The notes under the pieces are model-generated. The model saw only the letters and a list, made by a program, of their open reading frames with translations. It made no database searches and had not been told where the DNA came from. Positions 9,365-17,413 of a stretch of DNA of 45,683 bases are shown here, piece by piece. The stretch comes from an uncultured Eubacteriales bacterium (GTDB lineage: Bacteria > Bacillota > Clostridia > Oscillospirales > CAG-272). The first letter of the stretch is position 1, and each line of letters opens with the position of its first letter. The position numbers were made by a program, and so were the translations under genes. Location of the stretch: contig URCP01000016.1 of assembly GCA_900546315.1 (NCBI GenBank), forward strand, positions 1 through 45,683, read 5' to 3'.

Positions 9365-9446
9365 GACCCTGTAATTTTTAAGTATAAGTTAGCCGAAGCT
9401 AACCGATATAACGGATATCTGGAGTTGAATCTCCATATCATAAATC
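9360..9446 (+). promoter_or_regulatory. Leader of the ABC exporter pair with hairpin/operator candidate
   Basis: A weak promoter-like pair, TTTAGG (9360-9365) and TATAAG (9383-9388), has a 17-bp spacer. At its predicted start site lies a perfect inverted repeat, GTTAGC CGAA GCTAAC (9388-9403). A second one, GATAT CTGGAG TTGAA TCTCC ATATC (about 9414-9439), precedes the gene. The first resembles DtxR/IdeR-like or other repressor boxes, or could act as a leader hairpin. Regulator unknown. Confidence 0.45.
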
Positions 9447-9472
9447 ATTTTATTTCAGGAGGGGTGTTTCCT

Positions 9473-11242
9473 TTGAAAAAGGAGTCAAATCTTAAAAGAC
9501 TGATGGGATACGCCGGGCGGCACAGGTATCTGACCTACACGTCGTGGGTGCTGTCTGTCATCAGCGCGCTGACGGCGCTCGTGCCGTTCATCTGCATATG
9601 GCGTATAATACACGATGTTCTCGACGTCGCGCCGGATTTCGGCAGGGCGACCGGGCTTGTGCGTTGCGGCGTGATGGCGGTCGTGTTCGCTGTTCTTTCG
9701 TATCTTATATATATCGGCGCGCTCATGTGCTCGCATCTTTCGGCGTTCAGGGTCGCGACTAATCTGCGGCTCGAGGTGACGGAGCATATAGCGAAGCTCC
9801 CGCTCGGCTTTGTCGACAGCTTCGGAAGCGGAAAACTGCGCAAGATAATAAGCGACAGCACCGGCGCGACCGAGACCTATCTCGCGCACCAGCTTCCGGA
9901 TAAGGCGGGCGCTCTCGCTACGCCAATCGGGCTTCTGGTTCTGCTGTTCGTGTTCGACTGGCGGCTCGGGCTGCTCAGTCTTGTTCCGGTTTTTCTCGGC
10001 TTCGCGATAATGTCCGCGATGACCGGCAAGCGCATGGCGGAGAAGATGCGTCAGTACGGAAACGCGCTCGCGGCGATGTCGAACGAGGCGGTCGAGTACG
10101 TGCGCGGCATTCCGGTCGTCAAGACCTTCGGACAGTCGGTTTTCTCGTTCAGAAAGTTCAAGCGGGCGATTGACGAGTATGAGAAGTGGGTCGTCTCGTA
10201 CACAAAGCAGCTCCGTGTGCCGATGATGTTCTACACGGCGGCGATAAACGGCGTTTTCGCGTTTCTGATCGCGGGCGCGCTGTGGTTCACGAGCGGCGGG
10301 GTCACAAATGAGTTCCTGCTGAATCTTGTTTTCTACATTGTTATAACTCCTGTCATCTCGCTCACATTGACGAAGATCATGTATATGAGCGAGAACAAGA
10401 TGATAGTCGAAGACGCGCTCGGCAGAATTGATTCTGTCCTTAACTCCGCTCCGATGAGCGTCAGTGACACCCCGGTCAGCCCGGCGGATTCTTCCGTTGA
10501 GCTTGACGACGTTCATTTCAGCTATGACGGGAAGAACGAGGTTATAAAGGGCGTGTCGATGAAGATTGGCGTCGGACAGACCGTCGCCCTCGTCGGACCT
10601 TCCGGAGGAGGAAAATCGACTCTCGCGAGCCTGATCACTCGCTTCTTCGACGTGAACAGCGGAAGCGTGAAGATAGGCGGCGCGGACGTCAGGAATATCG
10701 CGAAGGACGAGCTTATGAACACGGTGTCCTTCGTCTTTCAGAACAGCCGCCTGATAAAGGCGTCGATACTCGACAATGTCAGAATGGGCAGACCGGACGC
10801 GACGAAAGAAGAGGTCATGGCGGCGCTCGAGGCGGCGCAGTGCGGGGACATAATCGGAAAATTCCCGGATGGCGTCGACACGATGATCGGAACGAAGGGC
10901 GTATATCTCTCCGGCGGAGAGGGACAGCGTATCGCGATCGCGCGCGCTATCCTCAAGAATTCGCCAGTGATAATCCTCGACGAGGCGACGGCGTTCGCCG
11001 ACCCGGACAACGAGGCGAGGATACTGGCGGCTTTCGCGGAGCTCGCGAAGGGCAGAACGGTCGTCATGATAGCGCACCGCCTGTCGACAGTCGCGGACGC
11101 CGACCGGATATTCGTCATCGAGGACGGAAAGGTCGCCGAGAGCGGAACACGTGCCGAGCTCTGCGCGGCTGGAGGACTCTTCGCGAAGATGTGGTCCGAC
11201 TATCAGGCGTCGGTCGAGTGGAAAGTCGCAAAGGAGGGCTGA
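9473..11242 (+). CDS. ABC exporter half-transporter, subunit 1 (membrane plus ATPase)
   Basis: About 589 residues. The N-terminal half is an ABC transporter type-1 membrane domain with six predicted helices; the C-terminal half is the ATPase. Walker A GPSGGGKST lies near residues 375-383, the signature is LSGGEGQRIAIAR and Walker B is VIILDEATAFADPDNE. The FADP version after Walker B is common in the IrtA/YbtP-like branch of exporters, associated with siderophore or drug transport. The longest frame begins at TTG 9425, but AGGAGGGG at 9457-9464 points to TTG 9473, 8 bases downstream, so that start is used. The gene is 3 bases from the second half-transporter, with which it should form a heterodimer. 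Confidence 0.85.
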   Translation: MKKESNLKRLMGYAGRHRYLTYTSWVLSVISALTALVPFICIWRIIHDVLDVAPDFGRATGLVRCGVMAVVFAVLSYLIYIGALMCSHLSAFRVATNLRLEVTEHIAKLPLGFVDSFGSGKLRKIISDSTGATETYLAHQLPDKAGALATPIGLLVLLFVFDWRLGLLSLVPVFLGFAIMSAMTGKRMAEKMRQYGNALAAMSNEAVEYVRGIPVVKTFGQSVFSFRKFKRAIDEYEKWVVSYTKQLRVPMMFYTAAINGVFAFLIAGALWFTSGGVTNEFLLNLVFYIVITPVISLTLTKIMYMSENKMIVEDALGRIDSVLNSAPMSVSDTPVSPADSSVELDDVHFSYDGKNEVIKGVSMKIGVGQTVALVGPSGGGKSTLASLITRFFDVNSGSVKIGGADVRNIAKDELMNTVSFVFQNSRLIKASILDNVRMGRPDATKEEVMAALEAAQCGDIIGKFPDGVDTMIGTKGVYLSGGEGQRIAIARAILKNSPVIILDEATAFADPDNEARILAAFAELAKGRTVVMIAHRLSTVADADRIFVIEDGKVAESGTRAELCAAGGLFAKMWSDYQASVEWKVAKEG

Positions 11243-11245
11243 TCC

Positions 11246-12976
11246 ATGATAAAATTCATTCAGAGAGCGACCGCTTCATCGAAAGAGGGAGCTGTAGGAC
11301 TCATCAAGGGCGTTATTGCCTGCGCGTTTCAGAATATCGCGTTCATGCTTCCGACGGGACTTTTATACAAGCTTGTGTCGGATCTCATGACGAAGGGAAC
11401 CCTCGAGGGGACAGCGCCGTTCTATATCATCGGCTGTGTGATCGCTTTCGCGCTGATACTTTTCACGACGTGGTTCCAGTATAACAACACCTATTTCACT
11501 ACATACGAGGAGAGCGGAAAACGCCGCCTCAGCCTCGCGGAGCGTCTCCGCAGACTGCCGCTGTCCTTTTTCGGCAAGCGCGACCTCGCGGATATGACGA
11601 GCACGATAATGTCCGACTGCGAGGTGCTTGAGAAGACCTGCTCGCACTTCATTCCGGGGCTTTTCGGCTCGCTTATCTCGACTGTTCTGATCTCGCTCGG
11701 AATGTTCTTCTTTGAGCCGAGGATGGCGCTGGCGGCGCTCTGGGTCATACCGGTGTCGATTATTATTGTGCTCCTCAGCTACCGCGTGCAGGACAGCGTT
11801 CAGGCGAAGAATATGGCGGCGAAGATGGCGTGCGCCGACGGCATTCAGGAGTATATCGAGACGGTCCGCGACCTCAAAGCGAACAACGCCGAGAACACAT
11901 ATCTCGCGGGGCTCTCAAAGAAAATAAGAGGCGTCGAGCGCCAGTCGATTTCGGCTGAGCTCACGACCGCGATCTTTGTCACATCGGCGGGAATGGTGCT
12001 GAAGCTCGGAATCGCGTCGGTCGCGCTGACAGGGTCGGTGCTTCTCGTGAACGGGAGCATTGACGTTCTGACGCTGTTCATGTTCCTGCTTGTCGCGTCG
12101 AGACTTTATGACCCGATGCAGGGCGCGCTCCAGAATCTTGCGGCGATCATCGCTATGCGTACAAACGTCGCGCGGATGAACGAGATTCTTGAACACCCGA
12201 TTCAGCAGGGAAGCGAGGAGCTGACGAACGACAGCTGTGATATCGTTTTCGATCGCGTCGGATTCTCGTATAACGATGGCGAAACAGTCCTGAAGGACGT
12301 TTCGTTCACGGCAAAGCAGGGCGAGGTCACGGCGCTCGTCGGTCCGTCCGGCGGCGGAAAGACCACGGTTTCGCGTCTCGCGGCGAGATTCTGGGACAAT
12401 CAGAAAGGAAAGATCACGGTTGGCGGAATGGATGTCGGGAAGACAGACCCGGAGAAGCTGATGAGCCTCTATTCGATAGTTTTCCAGGACGTGACACTGT
12501 TCAACAACACGATAATGGAGAACATCCGCCTCGGAAAGAAGGGCGCGACCGACGAGGAGGTTCTCGCCGCGGCGAGACTCGCGAACTGCGAGGAGTTCGC
12601 CGAAAAGCTGCCCGACAAATGGAACACGGACATCGGTGAGAACGGCTGTGAGCTCTCTGGCGGCGAGCGTCAGAGAATATCTATAGCCCGCGCCTTCCTG
12701 AAGGACGCGCCGATAATCCTCCTCGATGAGGCGACCGCGAGCCTTGACGTCGAGAACGAGACGCTGATCCAGACGGCTCTGTCGAGACTGATAAAGAACA
12801 AGACCGTCCTCGTGATAGCGCACCGTATGCGCACGGTCGCGGGAGCGGACAAGATAGTGGTTCTCGCCGACGGAGTAGTCGCCGAGCAGGGAAGCCCCGC
12901 CGAACTGTATAAGAAGAACGGCATCTATACGCATATGGTCGATATTCAGACGAAGAGTCAGGAATGGAAGATCTGA
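11246..12976 (+). CDS. ABC exporter half-transporter, subunit 2 (membrane plus ATPase)
   Basis: 576 residues with a type-1 membrane domain (about 1-320) and a C-terminal ATPase. Walker A is GPSGGGKTT (about 366-374), the signature LSGGERQRISIAR, Walker B IILLDEATASLD and the switch His is in AHRMRT. All key residues appear intact, so both ATP sites of the predicted heterodimer could work. AAGGAGGG overlaps the stop of subunit 1, giving tight coupling. The order TetR, half-transporter 1, half-transporter 2 suggests export of a toxic compound or small metabolite, with YbtPQ/IrtAB-like metallophore handling as an alternative. The unit ends at the strong terminator at 12992. Confidence 0.88.
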   Translation: MIKFIQRATASSKEGAVGLIKGVIACAFQNIAFMLPTGLLYKLVSDLMTKGTLEGTAPFYIIGCVIAFALILFTTWFQYNNTYFTTYEESGKRRLSLAERLRRLPLSFFGKRDLADMTSTIMSDCEVLEKTCSHFIPGLFGSLISTVLISLGMFFFEPRMALAALWVIPVSIIIVLLSYRVQDSVQAKNMAAKMACADGIQEYIETVRDLKANNAENTYLAGLSKKIRGVERQSISAELTTAIFVTSAGMVLKLGIASVALTGSVLLVNGSIDVLTLFMFLLVASRLYDPMQGALQNLAAIIAMRTNVARMNEILEHPIQQGSEELTNDSCDIVFDRVGFSYNDGETVLKDVSFTAKQGEVTALVGPSGGGKTTVSRLAARFWDNQKGKITVGGMDVGKTDPEKLMSLYSIVFQDVTLFNNTIMENIRLGKKGATDEEVLAAARLANCEEFAEKLPDKWNTDIGENGCELSGGERQRISIARAFLKDAPIILLDEATASLDVENETLIQTALSRLIKNKTVLVIAHRMRTVAGADKIVVLADGVVAEQGSPAELYKKNGIYTHMVDIQTKSQEWKI

Positions 12977-12991
12977 AAATCTGAATAAGAA

Positions 12992-13030
12992 CGCCGCGCG
13001 CATTGATTCTGATGCGCGCGGCGATTTTTT
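12992..13030. terminator. Strong intrinsic terminator
   Basis: A perfect 12-bp GC-rich stem (12992-13003 with 13012-13023, starting CGCCGCGCG) has an 8-base loop and is followed by ATTTTTT. It ends the exporter operon on the plus strand. It also lies at the end of the convergent minus-strand regulator gene and may work weakly for that too. Confidence 0.9.
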
Positions 13031-14129
13031 ACAGATATTTCCGAAGAAGTTGCGTGAGCTCATTCACTGTTCTCTGATCGGACAGTTTGCAGAGCCGTCT
13101 GAGTCTGTAGTAGAGCGTCCCTTCCGAGATAAAGAGCTTCATCGCGATGCCGACGCGGCTCTCTCCTTTCGAGAGACAGTCGAGTATCCTGAAATCAGTC
13201 TCATCACAGCGCGTCAGACAGTTTTCGAGGTCGGTCACCTCGCTGACAGTCTGGTCGGAGTAGAAGTTGAACGTGTGCTCCGGCGGGGCGTCGGATTCCG
13301 GTGTATGCTCGGGCATATGCCTGTATTCAGTGGAAGCGCTCGGATAGAAATTCGCGCGGACGCGTACAACGGCGTTTATGTCGGCGGAGCTTTTTGACAG
13401 ATAATACCAAAGCTCCGCGCACTGCTTTCCGAGTTCCTCGTGGTCGACCGAGAATGTCGATATCCCGGGAGACAGCGGGCTGCTGAATATCGGCGCCAGC
13501 ATCGTGTCACTGAAGCTTATCGCCCACATCTCACTTGGCACCTCAACCCAGGCGTCACGCAGCATTGATGACGCGGCGAGCATGAAGATGTCATTTGTGT
13601 ATATAATCGAATCATACGAGCCGCGTTTGTTCAGAAATTTGTCGACACAATCGGCGATGCCGGAATTATTATAGAATATGTGATCGTTCATCCCGTGTGC
13701 CAGCATATATTTCGACTTCTGTCTGTCGGTTGCCGAGTCCGGGTTGACTCCGATAAGGGCGGTGTGTGTCCTTCCGTACGCCGAATAATAATTGAATATC
13801 CTGTCCATTGTGTCGTAGTAGTCCATGATCACCATGCTTGAGTCGTGTGACGGCGTGATCAGGGAGTAGTTCAGGAAGAGCATCCGTATGCTCTTCGCGC
13901 GGCAGACCGGTATGAGCCGTTCCATCAGCCGGTCGGAGGCTCCGATGACAGTCAGGAGCCTGTTTCTGTTTCCGAAGAGCTCCTCTCCGGACAGATCGAA
14001 TATCATGTTTTCATCGGTCTCGCGGATTGTCACGCCTTTTTTTGACGCGGTCTTCCGGATTCCTTCCATGGCTTTGCAGTACCAGAGACCGCTCCGGAAA
14101 TCGGCCTCCGAGCATATAAGCATTTCCAT
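13029..14129 (-). CDS. Sensor-type regulator: LacI-like binding domain with C-terminal LuxR-type HTH
   Basis: About 366 residues. Residues 1-270 resemble the periplasmic-binding-protein-like effector domain of LacI/GalR regulators (SGLWYCKAMEGIRKTASKKG, YDSIIYTNDIFMLAASSML, late SVDHEELGKQCAELW), but there is no N-terminal LacI DNA-binding domain. Instead residues of about 305-366 form a LuxR/GerE-like helix-turn-helix (DFRILDCLSKGESRVGIAMK, ISEGTLYYRLRRL). The longest frame begins at a TTG inside the -35 box, so that start is impossible for this promoter. ATG 14129, downstream of GGGGG, is used. It is divergent from the DUF5107-TPR gene and probably controls the glycan locus in response to a sugar. 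Confidence 0.75.
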   Translation of the reverse strand: MEMLICSEADFRSGLWYCKAMEGIRKTASKKGVTIRETDENMIFDLSGEELFGNRNRLLTVIGASDRLMERLIPVCRAKSIRMLFLNYSLITPSHDSSMVIMDYYDTMDRIFNYYSAYGRTHTALIGVNPDSATDRQKSKYMLAHGMNDHIFYNNSGIADCVDKFLNKRGSYDSIIYTNDIFMLAASSMLRDAWVEVPSEMWAISFSDTMLAPIFSSPLSPGISTFSVDHEELGKQCAELWYYLSKSSADINAVVRVRANFYPSASTEYRHMPEHTPESDAPPEHTFNFYSDQTVSEVTDLENCLTRCDETDFRILDCLSKGESRVGIAMKLFISEGTLYYRLRRLCKLSDQRTVNELTQLLRKYL

Positions 14130-14154
14130 ATCTTTATCCCCCGTATCTGTTTCT

Positions 14155-14183
14155 ATTGTACACGAAGTTTTCCGGTATGTCAA
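14155..14183 (-). promoter_or_regulatory. Promoter of the sensor-LuxR regulator
   Basis: On the minus strand TTGACA (14183-14178), a 17-bp spacer and TACAAT (14160-14155). Transcription should start near 14148, leaving a leader of about 20 bases before ATG 14129. Confidence 0.8.
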
Positions 14184-14188
14184 GTGTA

Positions 14189-14253
14189 CTTCAAAAAAAA
14201 TATCTGACCTCTGTTATTTTTTGAAGTCAGACCCGGACTGAATGTGCTATAAT
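14189..14253 (+). promoter_or_regulatory. Operator-like inverted repeats and extended -10 promoter of the DUF5107 gene
   Basis: CTTCAAAAAA (14189-14198) and TTTTTTGAAG (14217-14226) form a perfect 10-bp inverted repeat. A second pair, TCTGAC (14203-14208) and GTCAGA (14226-14231), overlaps it. An extended -10, TGCTATAAT (14245-14253), with no good -35, drives the plus-strand gene, which suits an activator-dependent promoter. The divergent regulator is the obvious candidate to bind here. Confidence 0.6.
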
Positions 14254-14293
14254 CTATATAGAAACAGAAAATCCGAAAGGAAAAAACGCACAA

Positions 14294-17200
14294 ATGAACA
14301 AGGTCAGTGTAAAAGACATTACAATCAGTATCCCGGTATATCCGGTCGGCGCGCCTGAGAAACTGCCGGTCTTCGCCGAGAACCGCGTCCATCAGCGGAT
14401 GAGCGGCAATCCGTACCCGAACGCGGTGACAGCTGACGTCAGGGCTTCTGATAAACCGGAGCGGCGGGAGCTGCGCGCTGTCGTGATAGAGAATGACTAC
14501 ATCCGCGTGACGGTTCTGCCGGAATACGGAGGTCGGGTGTTCAGCGCGGAGGACAAGACGACCGGGAGGGATTTTCTTTACCGTCAGCACGTGATAAAAC
14601 CGGCGCTTATCGGTCTCCTTGGACCTTGGATATCCGGCGGGATAGAGTTCAACTGGCCGACACATCACAGACCGTCGACATTTCTTCCGACTGACGTGAC
14701 GATAGAGGAAGATGAGCATGAGTCGGTCGTGTGGCTCACCTCGAGCGACGTGTTTGACAGGATGACAGGTTCGGTCGGCATCGCGCTCCGGGACGACAGG
14801 GCGTATTTCGAGACCCGCGTCAGGCTTTACAATCGCACTCCGGAGCGACGCTCATTCCTGTGGTGGGAGAACGCGGCGGTTCCGGCGGGACCTGACCTCA
14901 GGATATTCTTCCCGCAGGACGTCGGACACGTGTTCTTCCACTACAGACGCAACACGACGGCGTACCCGGTGACCGGCGGCTGGTTCAACGGGCACAGAAT
15001 ACCGGAGAACACAGATATCAGCAGACATGGAAACACGCCGTTCCCGACGTCGTATTTCTCCGCGGCGAGCAGATATGATTATTTCGGAAGCTATGACGAG
15101 AGCACCGGCGGAGGAGTTGTCCATGTCGCGGATCATCATATCTCACCCGGGAAAAAGATGTTCACGTGGGCGTACGATCAGCTCGCGAGGACGTGGGAGA
15201 AGGCGCTGACCGACACCGACGGACCATACCTTGAGCTTATGGCGGGCTCATATTCTGACAATCAGCCGGATCTTTCGTGGCTTGCGCCGTATGAGGAGAA
15301 GCGCTTTTCGCAGTACTGGTACCCGATAAGCGACACGGGAGTGCCGTGCTTCGCGAACCTCGATATGGCGGTGTCAGTGCATTCCGATCGTGTGGTGATC
15401 AGACCGACAGGGAGCTTCGCCGACTGTGAGATCACCGTGAGCGATGAAAACAGAGAGATCTCCCGCGAGAAAACGTCGCTTGACGTGTTGTGCAATCATA
15501 TTATTGAACTCACAGGAGACATTGTCGGTGAAGTGAGAATAGTCGTGAAGTCCGCCGGAAAGACGCTTGTCGACTACACGACGATGAAGCCGCCGAAGGA
15601 CGAGAACGTGCCCGTGATAGAGGGATTCCCGACACCGGATGAGTGCCGCTCGTCGGAGGAGGCGTTCCTGACCGGCACGCACGTCGTCGGTTACCGCGAC
15701 CCGTCGGCGAATGCCGAGAGGTATTTTGAAAAGGCGGTCGCGCTCTCGGGCGACAACTTCGAGGCGTACGCGTCGCTCGCGGAGTGCATGGCGCGCCGTG
15801 GGGACTTTGAGAGCGCTTACCGGAACATAACCCGCGCGTGGGAGATACAGACTATGCGCGATATGAGACCCGTCAGCGGCAGGACAGCCTTTCTCCGTGG
15901 GAATATCGCTCTCGCGCTTGGCAGGCGTGACGAGGCGGAGGAGGCATTTTGGAGCGCATATTTCACGGCGGACACGAAGGACGCGGCGCTCGTGAGAATA
16001 GCGGAGCTTGAAGGGCTGCGCGGTGATTTCATTGCGGCGAAGCGTCACGCTTCGGAGTCCCGCGCCGGTGTCAGCGCCGACGTCATCCGTATTCTCGCTG
16101 GAAACCGGCTCGGGGAAAAGACGGATATCAGGGAAAAACTGAGGGAATACCCGATGAGTCAGGCGCTCCGCTTCGCGGCGGTAATCTGCGGAGAATACGA
16201 TAAAAGGGCGTTCTATGATGGGCTGTCGGATGAGCCTTCGCAGACCTGTATCGATATCTTTGAGGATCTGTCACGCGCCGGGTTCGCGGACGAGGCGGCG
16301 GAAGCGCTCCGCGGTCTTACAATGTCCGGAAAGCGCTGCTCCTGTATGGTCTGGTATCTGCTCGGGGAAAGACCGGAGACAAAGGATGTATGCGGAGTCT
16401 TCCCTCACCGCGAGTGCGAGAGAAAGGCGCTTGAGACAGCGTTCCGGAACGGCGACGCATATGCCGGATATCTGCTCGGCTGTCTCCTCTGCGGCAGACG
16501 TGAGTACGCGCGGGCGCACGCGATGTTTGAGAAGAGCGGTTTGCCGGAGGGAACAAGGGGCGCTGCTGTCTGCCTGTGGAAGCTCGGGCGGAAGAACGAG
16601 GCGCTCGAAAAACTGAGAGCCGCGGCGGGAAGAATGCCGGACGACGATCAGGTACTTTGGGAACTGTTCCGGGTGGAGAACCGGCTCGTGGCATCGACCG
16701 GCGACGCGGAAAAACTGCTCATGAACAGAAAGAGAATCCGGGACGATATCTGCACAGAGTACGCGGTCGCGCTCTGCCGGCGGGGAGAGCCTGACAGAGC
16801 CGTAACCATCATGGAGGGGCACGAATATGTCCCCTGTGAGGGCGGCGAGGGCGCCGTCGCGGACGCGTGGATTCTCGCGAACAGGATGCTGGCTGACAGG
16901 GCGTTCGGTGAAGGGCTTTATGAGACGGCGCTCGGACTGTATGAGAAGGCGGAGACTCTGCCGGAGAATCTCGGAGCCGGCTGGTGGAACGACGCCAAGA
17001 AGGCGCCGCTGAGATACGCCGAGGGACTTTGTCTCGAAAAGCTCGGAAGAGAGAAACAGGCAAATGAGCGTTTCGGATGGATAACCTCTCTGCTGACTGA
17101 TTTCTTCTCGGACATGGCGCTGCCTGAGCTCGACATCGTGAAGATAAAGGCATACAGAAAGCTCGGCGACACCGAAGTCGCGGAGAAAACAATAAGATCC

Positions 17201-17365
17201 GCGCGCGCCCGCTTTGAAAAGGAGATAAACCGTCGCGACAGCGGGTTCTTCGGAACGACGCCGTTCTTCGACAGCTTTTATGCCGAGAGCGACGCCATGG
17301 CGGAGAGACACGCTCATTACGGAAGACTTCTCGCGGAACTTGAAAAAGTTTCGCTTAATGGTTGA
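14294..17365 (+). CDS. DUF5107 domain protein with TPR repeats
   Basis: 1023 residues without a signal peptide, so probably cytoplasmic. Residues of about 30-330 match the DUF5107 pattern, including LPEYGGRVFSAEDKTTGRDF and GGIEFNWPTHHRPST. This region is expected to be a beta-sandwich related to galactose mutarotase-like and glycoside hydrolase domains. From about residue 475 to the end are tetratricopeptide-type helix pairs (AERYFEKAVALSGDNFEAYA, RAHAMFEKSGLPEG, YETALGLYEKAE). The family is common in carbohydrate gene clusters but its biochemical activity is not settled; carbohydrate binding or hydrolysis is plausible. It opens the glycan locus. Its TGA stop falls inside the next -35 box. 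Confidence 0.75.
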   Translation: MNKVSVKDITISIPVYPVGAPEKLPVFAENRVHQRMSGNPYPNAVTADVRASDKPERRELRAVVIENDYIRVTVLPEYGGRVFSAEDKTTGRDFLYRQHVIKPALIGLLGPWISGGIEFNWPTHHRPSTFLPTDVTIEEDEHESVVWLTSSDVFDRMTGSVGIALRDDRAYFETRVRLYNRTPERRSFLWWENAAVPAGPDLRIFFPQDVGHVFFHYRRNTTAYPVTGGWFNGHRIPENTDISRHGNTPFPTSYFSAASRYDYFGSYDESTGGGVVHVADHHISPGKKMFTWAYDQLARTWEKALTDTDGPYLELMAGSYSDNQPDLSWLAPYEEKRFSQYWYPISDTGVPCFANLDMAVSVHSDRVVIRPTGSFADCEITVSDENREISREKTSLDVLCNHIIELTGDIVGEVRIVVKSAGKTLVDYTTMKPPKDENVPVIEGFPTPDECRSSEEAFLTGTHVVGYRDPSANAERYFEKAVALSGDNFEAYASLAECMARRGDFESAYRNITRAWEIQTMRDMRPVSGRTAFLRGNIALALGRRDEAEEAFWSAYFTADTKDAALVRIAELEGLRGDFIAAKRHASESRAGVSADVIRILAGNRLGEKTDIREKLREYPMSQALRFAAVICGEYDKRAFYDGLSDEPSQTCIDIFEDLSRAGFADEAAEALRGLTMSGKRCSCMVWYLLGERPETKDVCGVFPHRECERKALETAFRNGDAYAGYLLGCLLCGRREYARAHAMFEKSGLPEGTRGAAVCLWKLGRKNEALEKLRAAAGRMPDDDQVLWELFRVENRLVASTGDAEKLLMNRKRIRDDICTEYAVALCRRGEPDRAVTIMEGHEYVPCEGGEGAVADAWILANRMLADRAFGEGLYETALGLYEKAETLPENLGAGWWNDAKKAPLRYAEGLCLEKLGREKQANERFGWITSLLTDFFSDMALPELDIVKIKAYRKLGDTEVAEKTIRSARARFEKEINRRDSGFFGTTPFFDSFYAESDAMAERHAHYGRLLAELEKVSLNG

Positions 17366-17390
17366 CAGAATTGTCAGAGTAATATATAAT
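17362..17390 (+). promoter_or_regulatory. Consensus promoter of the glycan operon
   Basis: TTGACA at 17362-17367, a 17-bp spacer and TATAAT at 17385-17390, a perfect consensus. TGACA GAAT TGTCA (17363-17376) makes an inverted repeat over the -35 box. The upstream gene stop, TGA 17363-17365, lies inside the -35. Confidence 0.8.
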
Positions 17391-17413
17391 ATTTGTTGAA
17401 GGGAGCAAACACG

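Noticed and set aside
9485..11077. Long minus-strand frame opposite the ABC exporter
   Set aside because: It is antisense to a well-supported ABC protein, without ribosome site or known motif.
14129..14183. TTG start at 14183 for the sensor-LuxR gene
   Set aside because: It lies inside the -35 box, upstream of the predicted transcript start.
16271..17317. Minus-strand frame opposite the DUF5107-TPR gene
   Set aside because: No start signal and no domain; the plus-strand gene is strongly supported.
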